A DNA stretch of 64,000 bases, from contig CAVXSP010000001.1 of the NCBI GenBank assembly GCA_963764505.1, positions 186,001 to 250,000 on the forward strand. The letters are read 5' to 3'. The notes beneath the pieces were generated by a model. It worked only from the letters and a program-made list of their open reading frames with translations, did no database searches and had not been told where the DNA came from. Origin of the DNA: CAVXSP01 sp963764505. GTDB taxonomy: Bacteria > Acidobacteriota > Vicinamibacteria > Vicinamibacterales > SCN-69-37. The position numbers and the translations under genes were made by a program. Shown in pieces: positions 54,920 through 64,000 of the stretch; within the stretch, counting starts at the first letter, position 1; every line of letters begins with the position of its first letter.

Positions 54920-57900
54920 TCAGTAGTCGAACCGGATGGTCACGCCGAAGTTGAACGGGTTCTGCGTGGCCGTGTACTTGCCGGTCGAGCTGTTGCTGTT
55001 GCCGCCGCCGAAGCCGCCGGTGTCGTTCGCGCTCTTGAAGGAGTACGACGCGCCCATCGTGCGGAATTCGACCTGGTTGAACAGGTTGTAGAACTGGAGC
55101 TGCAGCCGGACGTTGCCGCCCCGGCCGACCTTGACCGGCAGCCGGCGCGCCAGCGTGAAGTCCCAGTTCGACCAGCCGGGGTTGCGGAGCACGGCGTAGC
55201 CGACGTCACCGAAGTTGCCCTGGGCGCCCGGGCCGAGGACGCCGTTCTTGGTGAACGGCGTGTTGGTCGGCAGCGGCCGCTGGAGCGCGTTGACGTTGAA
55301 GTGGAGCTGGTCTTCAATCGCCGCCGAGCCGGTCGGGTTCGCGTTGTAGCCGCTCGTCAGCGACTGCCCGGGCACGTACTCGCACGAGTTGCTCCGGACG
55401 CCGCTCAGCGACGCATCGCTGGTCGCGATGCCGCTGATGCCGCTGCCGCGCCCGCAGCTCGGGTTGATCGGATCGCCCGTCAGGGCCGTGACGACGCCCG
55501 AGGCCTCCCAGCCGCCCAGGACGTACTTGAGGACGGGCTTGTCGATGGTCGGGATCTGGTAGCTGTAGTTGAACACCGCGACGTGCCGGCGCTCCTGGCC
55601 CTGGTCGGATGCCGTCTGCGGGCCGTAGTAGAGATCGCCGCAGACCCGCCATGCCGTACAGCTCCTCCGTGGCGTAGTCCCACCCGTGCAGGCCCTCGCC
55701 CTTGGCCAGCGTGTAGGCCACGCCGAACTGCAGCCCCCTGGTCAGCCGGTGCTGCACGCTGATTTGGAGTGAGTTGTAGTTCAGCCCGACGAAGTCCGTG
55801 CTGTCGTAGTTGATGGACCCGATGCCCGGATAGTCGCGGCGGATGAAGTTGGCGCTGATCGCCTCGTTGTTGAACAGATTCGCCGGGTCTGCGTAGGCGA
55901 AGACCGGGATGTTGTTCATGTTCTTCAACTGCCGGTAATGGCGGCCGAAGTTCCCGACCCAGGCGACCTCGGCGACGGTGTTGAAACCGATGTCGCGCTG
56001 CACGGCGAAGTTGCCCTGATAGTGCCGCTCGGCCTGCAGCTCGGTCGGCGCGAGGTCGTTGCCGTAGAGATTCAGGCCCTGCGTGCCATACGGGATCTTG
56101 ATGCTCTGCGGACTCACGGCGAGGTTGCCCGCGGCGACCAGCTGCCCGATCTCGCTGATGTTCGCGTTGAGCACCTGCCGCGTGATCGAGATGAGCGGGC
56201 CGCCGTTGAACCCGTAGTAGCTGCGGTTGTAGAGGTTGTAGAAGACGCCGGTGGCGCCGCGGACGGCGGTCTTGCCGTTGCCGAAGACGTCCCAGGCGAA
56301 GCCGACGCGCGGCCCCCAGGAGAGCGGCCGCAGGCTCTCGTACTGACCGGGTCTGCCAATGCTGCCGATGAAGCTGCCGTCGGCGATATTGCCGCTGCCC
56401 GGCACGACGGTGCCGCTGAACGACTGTCCGACGACCTCGCCGGTCAACGGGTTGATGGCCGCGCGGTTCGACGACGAGCAGGTCTGGTCGCCCGCCGTGC
56501 CGGCCTTCTTGCAGTACGGGTCGAAGAGGACCGGGGCCTGGCTCGGGTCGTAGAGCGCCGGGTCGAACGCCGAGTTGTAGCCGCGCACCTCATAGAGCGG
56601 CCCGTTGTGGGTGGCGCGGACGCCATAGTCCAGCGTGAGGCGCGGCGTGACGCGCCAGGTGTCCTGCGCGTAGCCCTCGGTCAGCCAGTGCCGGATGTCG
56701 TAGTCGATCCGGACGTCGCGCTCGTTGTAGTTGTTGAAGACGCCGATGAGCGCGTTGGCGTAGCCGTTCCCCGTGCTGAGCGGGTTGCTCCCGCTGTGGC
56801 CGAAGTTGTAGGAGCCGGCGTAGTCCTGCGAGCCGGGCTCGGTCTTGCTGTCGCGCTCGCTCGAGAACCCGAACTTGAAGCTGTGCCGGCCCTTGACGAT
56901 CGACAGGTCGTCCGCGAAGGTGAACCGGTAGTTCTGGTTCCAGCGAGGCAGCGGGCCGCTCGACCCGCCGGCGCGGATGTAGCCCATGTTGTCCAGGTTG
57001 CCGCCGTCGAACAGCGTGTACGGGAGGTACGGATACTGGTCATGGTTCTCGTTCGTCAGGTGCGGCTCACCGTAGGCGCCGAACGGCGCCAGCCTCGGCG
57101 GGTCGGGCAGCGTCTGGTTGATCTCCGCGTTGTAGGCGCCGCGATACCAGTCGGTGTAGTCGCTCGCCTGGATCGCGCCTTCCTGCCGCTTGAAGCCCCA
57201 GTGGTTCTGCGAGAAGCCGGCGGTGAACTCGTTGACGACCGTCGGCTTGAGGACCTGCGTCAGCGTGCCGGTGAAGAGATTGCCCGGAAACACGTTGTCG
57301 CTCGAGCCGATGCCCGGCATGATGTTGTTGAAGCTCGTGTTGTCGTCCCGGTCGAACAACCCGCGGACGCTGAAGCGGGTCTGCTGGCTGAGGACCATGT
57401 CGACGCGCGTGACGATGTCCTTGCGGTGGTGGATCGGCGTCAGGTCCGACTTGTTGTTGCCCGACCAGGCCTCACCCGACGCCGGGTTGAACCCGCCATT
57501 GGGCAGCGGCAGCACGTTGAGCATCGACCGGCCCATCGCGCTGAAGTACTTCGGGTTGACGATGTTGGTCGAGGCCGACGTCCCCGCGCAGGGTACGCCG
57601 CTCAGGCCGCCCGTTCCGCTCGCGCAGAAGAAGTCGTTCACGCCCGAGGTCGCATACGGATTCGAGATCCCGAGGAGCGTCGTCGAGCCCGGCGTCACGA
57701 GATTGCCGCCCGTGTCGCGCGTGCACGGATCGCCCGACGGGTCGTCGCAGTAGAACGTCTGGGAGAAGTCACCGGCCCGCTCGAGCGCCGTCGGCAGGTT
57801 GTTGTACTGCACCGACGTCGGGCGGATGTCGTTGGTGTACTCCGACGAGGCGAAGAAGAACATCTTCTTGTTGGCGGTGCGGCTGTTGAAGCCGGGCAGA

Positions 57901-58805
57901 ATCACCGGCCCGCCGATGCTGAAGCCGGTCAGGTCGACGCCGAAGAACGGCTTGGCGTTGTTCTGCTTGATGCGGAAGTAGTCGTTCTTGTTCATCCAGT
58001 CGCGCCGGCCGTTGTACCAGGCCGAGCCCTTGAACTCGTTGGTGCCCGACTTGGTGACCATGACGACCTGGCCGCTGGCCATCCGGCCGTTCTCCGCCGT
58101 GTAGCCGCTGCTGATGACGTTGACCTCCGCAATCGAGTCGATGTTGGGCGTGATGTGGGTCGTGCCGTTGCCGCCCTCCTCGCCGACCGGGACGCCGTCG
58201 ATCGTCGTGTTCTTGTTGAGCGAGTTGCCGCCGTTGATGCTCAGATAGCGGCCCGAGGCCCAGTTGGTGAAGTCGCGGCTGGTCTGCGAGTCGACGACGC
58301 CCGGCAGGATCTTCAGCATGCCGAAGATGTCGCGGCCCTTGACCTGGACGGTCGTGAGCAGGTCGCTGGTGAGGCTCTTCTGCAGCGCGCTGCTGGTGGT
58401 CTGGACGGGGGTGACTTCCGCCGTGACGTTGACGGTTTCACTGACGCCGCCCGCGCTGAGGGTGAGTTTGCCCAAGTCGCGCACTTCGCCGGCGTTCAGC
58501 GGGACGCTCGTGTCGATGCCCTTGAAGCCTTCCATGCTGACCTTGACGGCCCAGGTGCCCGGCGCGAGCGAGACCAGCCGGAAGACGCCCTGGCTGTTGG
58601 TGACGCTCGAGCGGACGGCGCCGGTCGCGGCGCTGGTGGCGGTGACGGTCGCCCCGGGGACGACCCCGACGTTGTCGACAACCGTGCCGCTCAACGTCGC
58701 GGTGTTCAGACCCTGCGCAAACGCGGTGGCCGCGCCTGCGAGACAGAGCAACGTAACGATGGCACAGCGCACGAGCCGTGCCTGACGACTTCCTCTCACA
58801 TCCAT
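54920..58805 (-). CDS. Oar-like TonB-dependent receptor, tandem copy 2 (one frameshift)
   Basis: This is a second near-identical receptor. ATG 58805 follows AGGAGAAGG and gives MDVRGSRQARLVRCAIVTLL, with the same signal, regulatory domain, plug and barrel order as copy 1. The frame breaks after ELYGMAGLR: an extra base near 55634 must be removed to read ALYYGPQTAS-type sequence as in copy 3. The corrected length is 1294 residues, ending NPFNFGVTIRFDY. The cysteine-bearing variable segment reads TFYCDDPSGDPCTRDTGG, shared with copy 3 and not copy 1. Copies 2 and 3 are therefore the closer pair. Confidence 0.88.
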
Positions 58806-58894
58806 GCTTTTCCTTCTCCTGCGGCTCCTGACGATCCCCGTGCCCAAGCTCCCAATTCGCCTGGGCAAGGGGCACTGTTTTGGATCGCGGGAGA

Positions 58895-58950
58895 ATACTG
58901 GTGAGGCAGTATCACTAGTGGACAGTATTTTTGTCCTTAAAAGGCAGTAT
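58895..58950 (-). promoter_or_regulatory. CAGTAT motif cluster upstream of receptor copy 2
   Basis: Four half-sites lie in 56 bp: ATACTG (58895-58900), CAGTAT (58907-58912), CAGTAT (58923-58928) and CAGTAT (58945-58950). The first two form an inverted repeat ATACTG-N6-CAGTAT. On the minus strand this reads as an AT-rich promoter-like region (AGGACA, 18 bp, GATACT). It could be an operator or a promoter with repeated sequence. The gap 58806-59035 has no gene. Confidence 0.5.
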
Positions 58951-59035
58951 CCGCAGGGCTTTCGGGCCCATGCCATTGCTTCTAAAGCACTTAGGCTTTA
59001 TTTCCTGGAGAAGGAAGGCGCGGAGGCGGGAAAGT

Positions 59036-59068
59036 GAGGAGCTCCCGGGCGAATCCCGGGAGCTCCTC
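59036..59068 (-). terminator. Hairpin terminator of TonB-dependent receptor copy 3
   Basis: A perfect 14-bp stem (59036-59049 with 59055-59068) with a 5-base loop lies 14 bp beyond the copy 3 stop codon. Its sequence differs from the copy 1, copy 2 and remnant hairpins, and the following minus-strand T-run is weak. Bidirectional function is possible. Confidence 0.7.
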
Positions 59069-59082
59069 GGTCGGATCTCGTT

Positions 59083-62000
59083 CTAGTAGTCGAACCGGAT
59101 GGTCACGCCGAAGTTGAACGGGTTCTGCGTGGCGGTGTAGGTGCCGGTATCGCTGTTGCTGTTGCCGCCGCCGAAGCCGCCGGTGTCGTTCGCGCTCTTG
59201 AAGGAGTACGACGCGCCCATCGTGCGGAATTCGACCTGGTTGAACAGGTTGTAGAACTGGAGCTGCAGCCGGACGTTGCCGCCGCGGCCGACCTTGACCG
59301 GCAGCCGGCGCGCCAGCGTGAAGTCCCAGTTCGACCAGCCGGGGTTGCGCAGCACGCCGTAGCCGACGTTGCCGAAGTTGCCCTGGGCGCCGGGTCCGAG
59401 CACGCCGTTCTTGACGAACGGCGTGTTGGTCGGCAGCGGCCGCTGGAGCGCGTTGACGTTGAAGTGGAGCTGGTCTTCAATCGCCGCCGAGCCGGTCGGG
59501 TTCGCGTTGTAGCCGCTCGTCAGCGACTGCCCGGGCACGTACTCGCACGAGTTGCTCCGTTCGCCGCTCAGCGACGGGTCGTTGTTGGCGATACCGCTGA
59601 TGCCGCTGCCGCGGCCGCAGCTCGGGTTGATCGGGTCGCCGGTGAGGGCCGTGACGACGCCCGAGGCCTCCCAGCCGCCCAGGACGTACTTGAGGACGGG
59701 CTTGTCGATGGTCGGGATCTGGTAGCTGTAGTTGAACACCGCGACGTGCCGGCGCTCCTGGCCCTGGTCGGACGCCGTCTGCGGGCCGTAGTAGAGCGCG
59801 CGCAGGCCGGACATGCCGTACAGCTCCTCAGTCGCCCAGTCCCAGCCGTGCATGCCTTCGCCCTTGGCCAGCGTGTAGGCGACGCCGAACTGCAGGCCAT
59901 GCGTGAGCCGGTGCTGCACGCTGATTTGGAGCGAGTTGTAGTTCAGCCCGACGAAGTCCGTCGTGTCGTATCGGACGTCGCCGATGCCGGGGTAGTCGCG
60001 GCGGATGAAGTTGTCGGCGATGGCTTCGTTGTTGAACAGATTCGCCGGATCCCCATACGCGTAGACCGGGATGTTGTTCATCGTCTTCAACTGCCGGTAG
60101 TGGCGGCCGAAGTTCCCGACCCAGGCGACCTCGGCGACGGTGTTGAAGCCGATGTCGCGCTGCACCGCGAAGTTGCCCTGGTAGTGCCGCTCGCCCTGCA
60201 GCTTGGTCGGGGCGATGTCATTCCCATACAGGTTCACGCCGTAGCCGTACGGCACCTTGATGCTCTGCGGGGTCACCGCGAGGTTGCCCGCGGCGACCAA
60301 CTGGTTGATCTCGCTGATGTTCGCGTTGAGCACCTGGCGGGTGATGGAGATGAGCGGCCCGCCGTTGAACCCGTAGTAGCTGCGGTTGTAGAGGTTGTAG
60401 AAGACGCCGGTCGCGCCGCGGACGGCGGTCTTGCCGTCGCCGAACACGTCCCAGGCGAAGCCGACGCGCGGGCCCCAGGAGAGCGGCCGCAGGCTCTCGT
60501 ACTGCCCCGGCTGTCCGAGGCCGCCGCCGATGAAGCTGCCGTCGGCGATGTCGCCGCTGCCCGGCACGACCGTGCCGGCGAACGACTGTCGCGACGATCT
60601 CGCCGGTCAGCGGGTTGACGGCCGCGCGCTTCGACGACGAACAGCTCTCGTTGCCGGCTGCGCCAGTGGTGCAGTACGGGCGGAAGAGGACCGCCGCCCG
60701 GCTCGGGTCGTAGAGGTTGGGGTCGAAGGCCGAGTTGTAGTCGCGCACCTCGTAGAGCGAGCCGTTGTGCGTGACGCGGACGCCGTAGTCCAGCGTGAGG
60801 CGCGGCGTGACGCGCCAGGTGTCCTGCGCGTAGCCCTCGGTCAGCCAGTGCCGGATGTCGTAGTCGATCCGGACGTCGCGCTCGTTGTAGTTGTTGAAGA
60901 CGCCGATGAGCGCGTTGGCGTAGCCGTTCCCCGTGCTGAGCGGGTTGCTGCCGCTGTGGCCGAAGTTGTAGGAGCCCATGTAGTCCTGCGAGCCGGGCTC
61001 GGTCTTGCTGTCGCGCTCGGTCGAGAACCCGAACTTGAAGCTGTGCCGGCCCTTGACGATCGACAGGTCGTCCGCGATGGTGAACCGGTAGTTCTGGTTC
61101 CAGCGCGGCAGCGGGCCGCTCGACCCGCCGGCGCGGATGTAGCCCATGTTGTCCAGATCACCGCCCGAGAACAGCGTGTACGGGAGGTACGGATACTGGT
61201 CGTGGTTCTGGTTCGTGAGGTGCGGCTCACCGTAGGCGCCGAACGGGGCGAGCCTTGGGGGATCCGGCAGCGTCTGATCGATCTCCGCGTTGTAGGCGCC
61301 GCGATACCAGTCGGTGTAGTCGCTCGCCTGGATCGCGCCTTCCTGCCGCTTGAAGCCCCAGTGGTTCTGCGAGAAGCCGGCGGTGAACTCGTTGACGACC
61401 GTCGGCTTGAGCACCTGCGTCAGCGTGCCGGTGAACAGGTTGCCCGGGAACACGTTGTCGCTCGAGCCGATGCCCGGCATGATGTTGTTGAAGCTGGTGT
61501 TGTCGTCCCGGTCGAACAGGCCGCGGACGCTGAACCGGGTCTGCTGGCTCAGCACCATGTCCACGCGCGTGACGATGTCCTTGCGGTGGTGGATCGGCGT
61601 CAGATCCGACTTGTTGTTGCCCGACCAGGCCTCGCCCGACGCCGGGCTGAACCCGCCGTTGGGCAGCGGCAGCACGTTGAGCATCGACCGGCCCATCGCG
61701 TTGAAGTACTTCGGGTTGATGATGTTCGTCTCCGCCGCACGTCCCCACGCAGGGCACGCCGCTCATGCCGCCCGTCCCGCTCGCGCAGAAGAAGTCGTTC
61801 ACGCCCGAGGTCGCATACGGATTCGAGATCCCGAGTCGTGTCGTCGAGCCCGGCGTCACGAGATTGCCGCCCGTGTCGCGCGTGCACGGATCGCCATTCG
61901 GATCGTCGCAGTAGAACGTCTGCGAGAAATCGCCGGCCCGCTCGAGCGCCGTCGGCAGGTTGTTGTACTGCACCGACGTCGGGCGGATGTCGTTGGTGTA

Positions 62001-62966
62001 CTCCGACGAGGCGAAGAAGAAGAGCTTCTTGTTGGCCGTGCGGCTGTTGAAGCCGGGGAGGATCACCGGCCCGCCGACGCTGAAACCGGTCAGGTCGACG
62101 CCGAAGAACGGCTTGGCGTTGTTCTGCTTGATGCGGAAGTAGTCGTTCTTGTTCATCCAGTCGCGGCGGCCGTTGTACCAGGCCGAGCCCTTGAACTCGT
62201 TGGTGCCCGACTTGGTGACCATGACGACCTGGCCGCTGGCCATCCGGCCGTTCTCCGCCGTGTAGCCGCTGCTGATGACGTTGACCTCGGCGATCGAGTC
62301 GATGTTGGGCGTGATGTGGGTCGTGCCGTTGCCGCCCTCCTCGCCGACCGGAACGCCGTCGATCGTCGTGTTCTTGTTGAGCGAGTTGCCGCCGTTGATG
62401 CTCAGATAGCGGCCCGAGGCCCAGTTGGTGAAGTCGCGGCTGGTCTGCGAGTCCACGACGCCGGGCAGGATCTTCAGCATGCCGAAGATGTCGCGGCCCT
62501 TGACCTGGACGGTCGTGAGCAGGTCGCTGGTGAGGCTCTTCTGCAGCGCGCTGCTGGTGGTCTGGACGGGGGTGACTTCCGCCGTGACGTTGACGGTTTC
62601 ACTGACGCCGCCCGCGCTGAGGGTGAGTTTGCCCAAGTCGCGCGCTTCGCCGGCGTTCAGCGGGACGCTCGTGTCGATGCCCTTGAAGCCTTCCATGCTG
62701 ACCTTGATGGCCCAGGTGCCCGGCGCGAGCGAGACCAGCCGGAAGACGCCCTGGCTGTTGGTGACGCTCGAGCGGACGGCGCCGGTCGCGGCGCTGGTGG
62801 CGGTGACGGTCGCCCCGGGGACGACCCCGACGTTGTCGACAACCGTGCCGCTCAACGTCGCGGTGTTCAGACCCTGCGCAAACGCGGTGGCCGCGCCTGC
62901 GAGACAGAGCAATGTAACGATGGCACAGCGCACGAGCCGTGCCTGACGACTTCCTCTCACATCCAT
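59083..62966 (-). CDS. Oar-like TonB-dependent receptor, tandem copy 3 (two frameshifts)
   Basis: This is the third tandem receptor. ATG 62966 follows AGGAGCGAGC, giving the same N-terminus as copy 2. Extra bases near 61739 (after SGVPCVGT) and at 60589 (after GEIVA) break the frame; with both removed it encodes 1293 residues and ends NPFNFGVTIRFDY. Plug and barrel motifs match copy 2 almost throughout. The break at 61739 would otherwise lose the second half of the protein. If the insertions are real the copy is a pseudogene; the uniform +1 pattern across the window argues against that. Confidence 0.87.
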
Positions 62967-63063
62967 GCTCGCTCCTGCTCCCTTCTCCGACCCGGCGTGC
63001 GGCCGGCGGCATGAAGCCGCCACTTGGGTGCGAACGCCGGGCGTTGTTGTGGGCGCAGGAAGC

Positions 63064-63080
63064 ATACTGTCCTGCTGTAT
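63064..63080 (-). promoter_or_regulatory. ATACTGTCC/CTGTAT motif upstream of receptor copy 3
   Basis: ATACTGTCC (63064-63072) and CTGTAT (63075-63080) lie about 100 bp upstream of copy 3. The first is the exact inverse of the GGACAGTAT found upstream of copies 1 and 2. This places the same motif before all three receptor genes. Confidence 0.45.
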
Positions 63081-63142
63081 CGTATGTGCGGGGTATTTGT
63101 CGCAGGAAAAGGGGGTAGAAGAGTGGCCGGATTGGGGGTGAA

Positions 63143-63183
63143 CCGGCCCCGGCCCACCTCCGATGAAGTGTGACCGGGGCCGG
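63143..63183 (-). terminator. Orphan hairpin terminator belonging to the fourth receptor remnant
   Basis: CCGGCCCCGG-type arms (63143-63157 with 63168-63183) form a stem of about 10 bp with a further partly paired segment and a 10-base loop. It resembles the copy 1 and 2 terminators, and lies 38 bp beyond the stop of the receptor remnant at 63221, the same relative position as in copy 1. Confidence 0.6.
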
Positions 63184-63220
63184 ATGGCGCCCGGCCTGAT
63201 GCGTCAGCCCTTTCTCTTGC

Positions 63221-63298
63221 TCAGTAATCGAACCGGATCGTCGCCGACGCGTTGAACCAGGCCGGCCTCATCTCGCCCAGGGTCCAGCCCTTCGCCGA
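63221..63298 (-). pseudogene. C-terminal remnant of a fourth TonB-dependent receptor
   Basis: The minus strand here encodes about 25 codons ending FNASATIRFDY and a TGA stop (63221-63223). The last eleven residues match the receptor copy 1 end (FNASVTIRFDY) with one substitution. No receptor sequence continues upstream, where the lactate permease begins within about 80 bp. A terminator-like hairpin follows at the expected place. It is therefore the 3' stump of a deleted fourth copy. The upstream boundary is uncertain because the preceding residues (GWTLGEMRPAW) match only loosely. Confidence 0.75.
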
Positions 63299-63380
63299 GA
63301 CGCGAGATTCGCCGGAACCCGCCCCGATCTCGCCGCCGTTCCCGGTTTTCGCGACATTTCGGATATAACAGGCCGCGCAC

Positions 63381-64000
63381 ATGTGGCAGCAGCAGTACGA
63401 ACCTCTCGGCGGCAGCCTGGGCCTGTCGGCGCTGGTCGCCGCGCTCCCGCTCCTGGCGCTGTTCTTCATGTTGGGCGTGCGCCGCAAGCCGGGCTGGATC
63501 TCTGCGCTCACGGCGCTTGCCGTCGCCCTGACCGTGGCGCTTGCCGTCTACCGGATGCCGGTCTCGCTCGCGGTGATCTCGGCCGTGCTCGGCGCGGCCT
63601 TCGGCATCTTCCCGATCGCCTGGATCGTCTTCAGCTCGATCCTGCTGTACCGGCTGGCGGTCGACACCGGGAAGTTCGAGATCATCAAGGACTCGGTCGG
63701 CAGCCTCACCAACGACCGTCGGCTCCAGGCGATCTTCATCGCCTTCTCGTTCGGTGCGTTCATCGAAGGGGCGGCCGGATTCGGGGCGCCGGTCGCGATC
63801 TCGGGCGCGATGCTGGCCGGGCTGGGCTTCTCGCCGTTCTACGCGGCCGGCATCTGCCTGCTGGCGAACACCGCGCCGGTCGCCTTCGGATCGATCGGGA
63901 TCCCGGTCACGACGCTCGCCAACGTGACCGGCGGCGCCAATGCCGCCCAATGGCTGATGCCGCTGAGCGCGATGGTCGGGCGGCTGTGCGCCACGATCTC
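63381..64000 (+). CDS. lctP: L-lactate permease, partial (C-terminus beyond window)
   Basis: This is a proton-coupled L-lactate transporter of the LctP/LldP family in the inner membrane. From ATG 63381 about 206 residues are visible, of roughly 550 expected. The N-terminal sequence includes multiple membrane helices (LGLSALVAALPLLALFFMLG, TALAVALTVALAVYRMPVSL) and the strongly conserved family blocks AFGIFPIAWIVFSSILLYRL and FSFGAFIEGAAGFGAPVAIS. It is divergent from the receptor array. It might also transport glycolate. The visible portion is intact. Confidence 0.93.
   Translation, partial: MWQQQYEPLGGSLGLSALVAALPLLALFFMLGVRRKPGWISALTALAVALTVALAVYRMPVSLAVISAVLGAAFGIFPIAWIVFSSILLYRLAVDTGKFEIIKDSVGSLTNDRRLQAIFIAFSFGAFIEGAAGFGAPVAISGAMLAGLGFSPFYAAGICLLANTAPVAFGSIGIPVTTLANVTGGANAAQWLMPLSAMVGRLCATI

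Noticed and set aside
55938..58904. A 988-codon open frame on the plus strand opposite receptor copy 2 (similar long frames lie opposite copies 1 and 3)
   Set aside because: High GC creates long antisense frames. The composition (Arg, Ala, Val, Asp biased) and lack of recognisable motifs match a shadow of the minus-strand receptor gene, which has clear domains.

Overview
This GC-rich window reads as the replication-origin region of a chromosome from an Acidobacteriota bacterium, probably of the Vicinamibacteria. That placement is inference. It rests on an acidobacterial-type VWFA-related secreted protein, tandem Oar-like TonB-dependent receptors with a carboxypeptidase-regulatory N-terminal domain, Tat-exported sugar-isomerase-like proteins and a PQQ dehydrogenase.

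Positions 1-9749 hold the origin cluster: dnaN (cut by the window edge) and dnaA on the minus strand, two DnaA-box clusters flanking dnaA, then rpmH-rnpA-yidD-yidC-jag-mnmE-mnmG-rsmG on the plus strand. Positions 9850-12443 hold an IS1595/ISXO2-type insertion sequence bracketed by two copies of a 138-bp palindromic repeat. A parS palindrome, parA and parB follow, then a selenophosphate synthetase gene whose catalytic cysteine codon is replaced by an in-frame UGA, so SelD is itself a selenoprotein. Next come a seven-gene ATP synthase operon (two b-type subunits, delta, alpha, gamma, beta, epsilon; no a or c subunit), a PP2C phosphatase, a Wzm/Wzt polysaccharide exporter, a heptose-phosphate nucleotidyltransferase, mfd, a SurA-like peptidyl-prolyl isomerase and dusB.

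Positions 31289-37633 are regulatory: an NtrC-type response regulator in a minus-strand operon with two small genes, a divergent pair encoding an excisionase-like HTH protein and a free-standing histidine-kinase DHp-like domain, a FliA-type sigma factor, a hybrid PAS histidine kinase, and a YhaM-type HD exonuclease. Positions 37670-50406 look like a carbohydrate or glycoside locus: two paralogous Tat-exported TIM-barrel isomerases flanking a diheme cytochrome c and PQQ dehydrogenase pair, a PIG-L deacetylase, a ROK-like kinase, two Gfo/Idh/MocA oxidoreductases, a VWFA protein, two small exported proteins and a mutarotase-like exported protein. Positions 50439-63300 hold three tandem 3.9-kb TonB-dependent receptor paralogues, each with its own hairpin terminator and CAGTAT-type promoter motifs, plus the last 25 or so codons of a fourth copy. 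The window ends inside an L-lactate permease gene.

Eight single-base insertions (all +1) interrupt six otherwise intact genes: mnmG, mfd twice, the isomerase gene, and the three receptors with the third hit twice. Uncorrected sequencing insertions explain this uniform sign best, so I annotate these genes as full-length with a frameshift. No tRNA, rRNA or CRISPR array was recognised.
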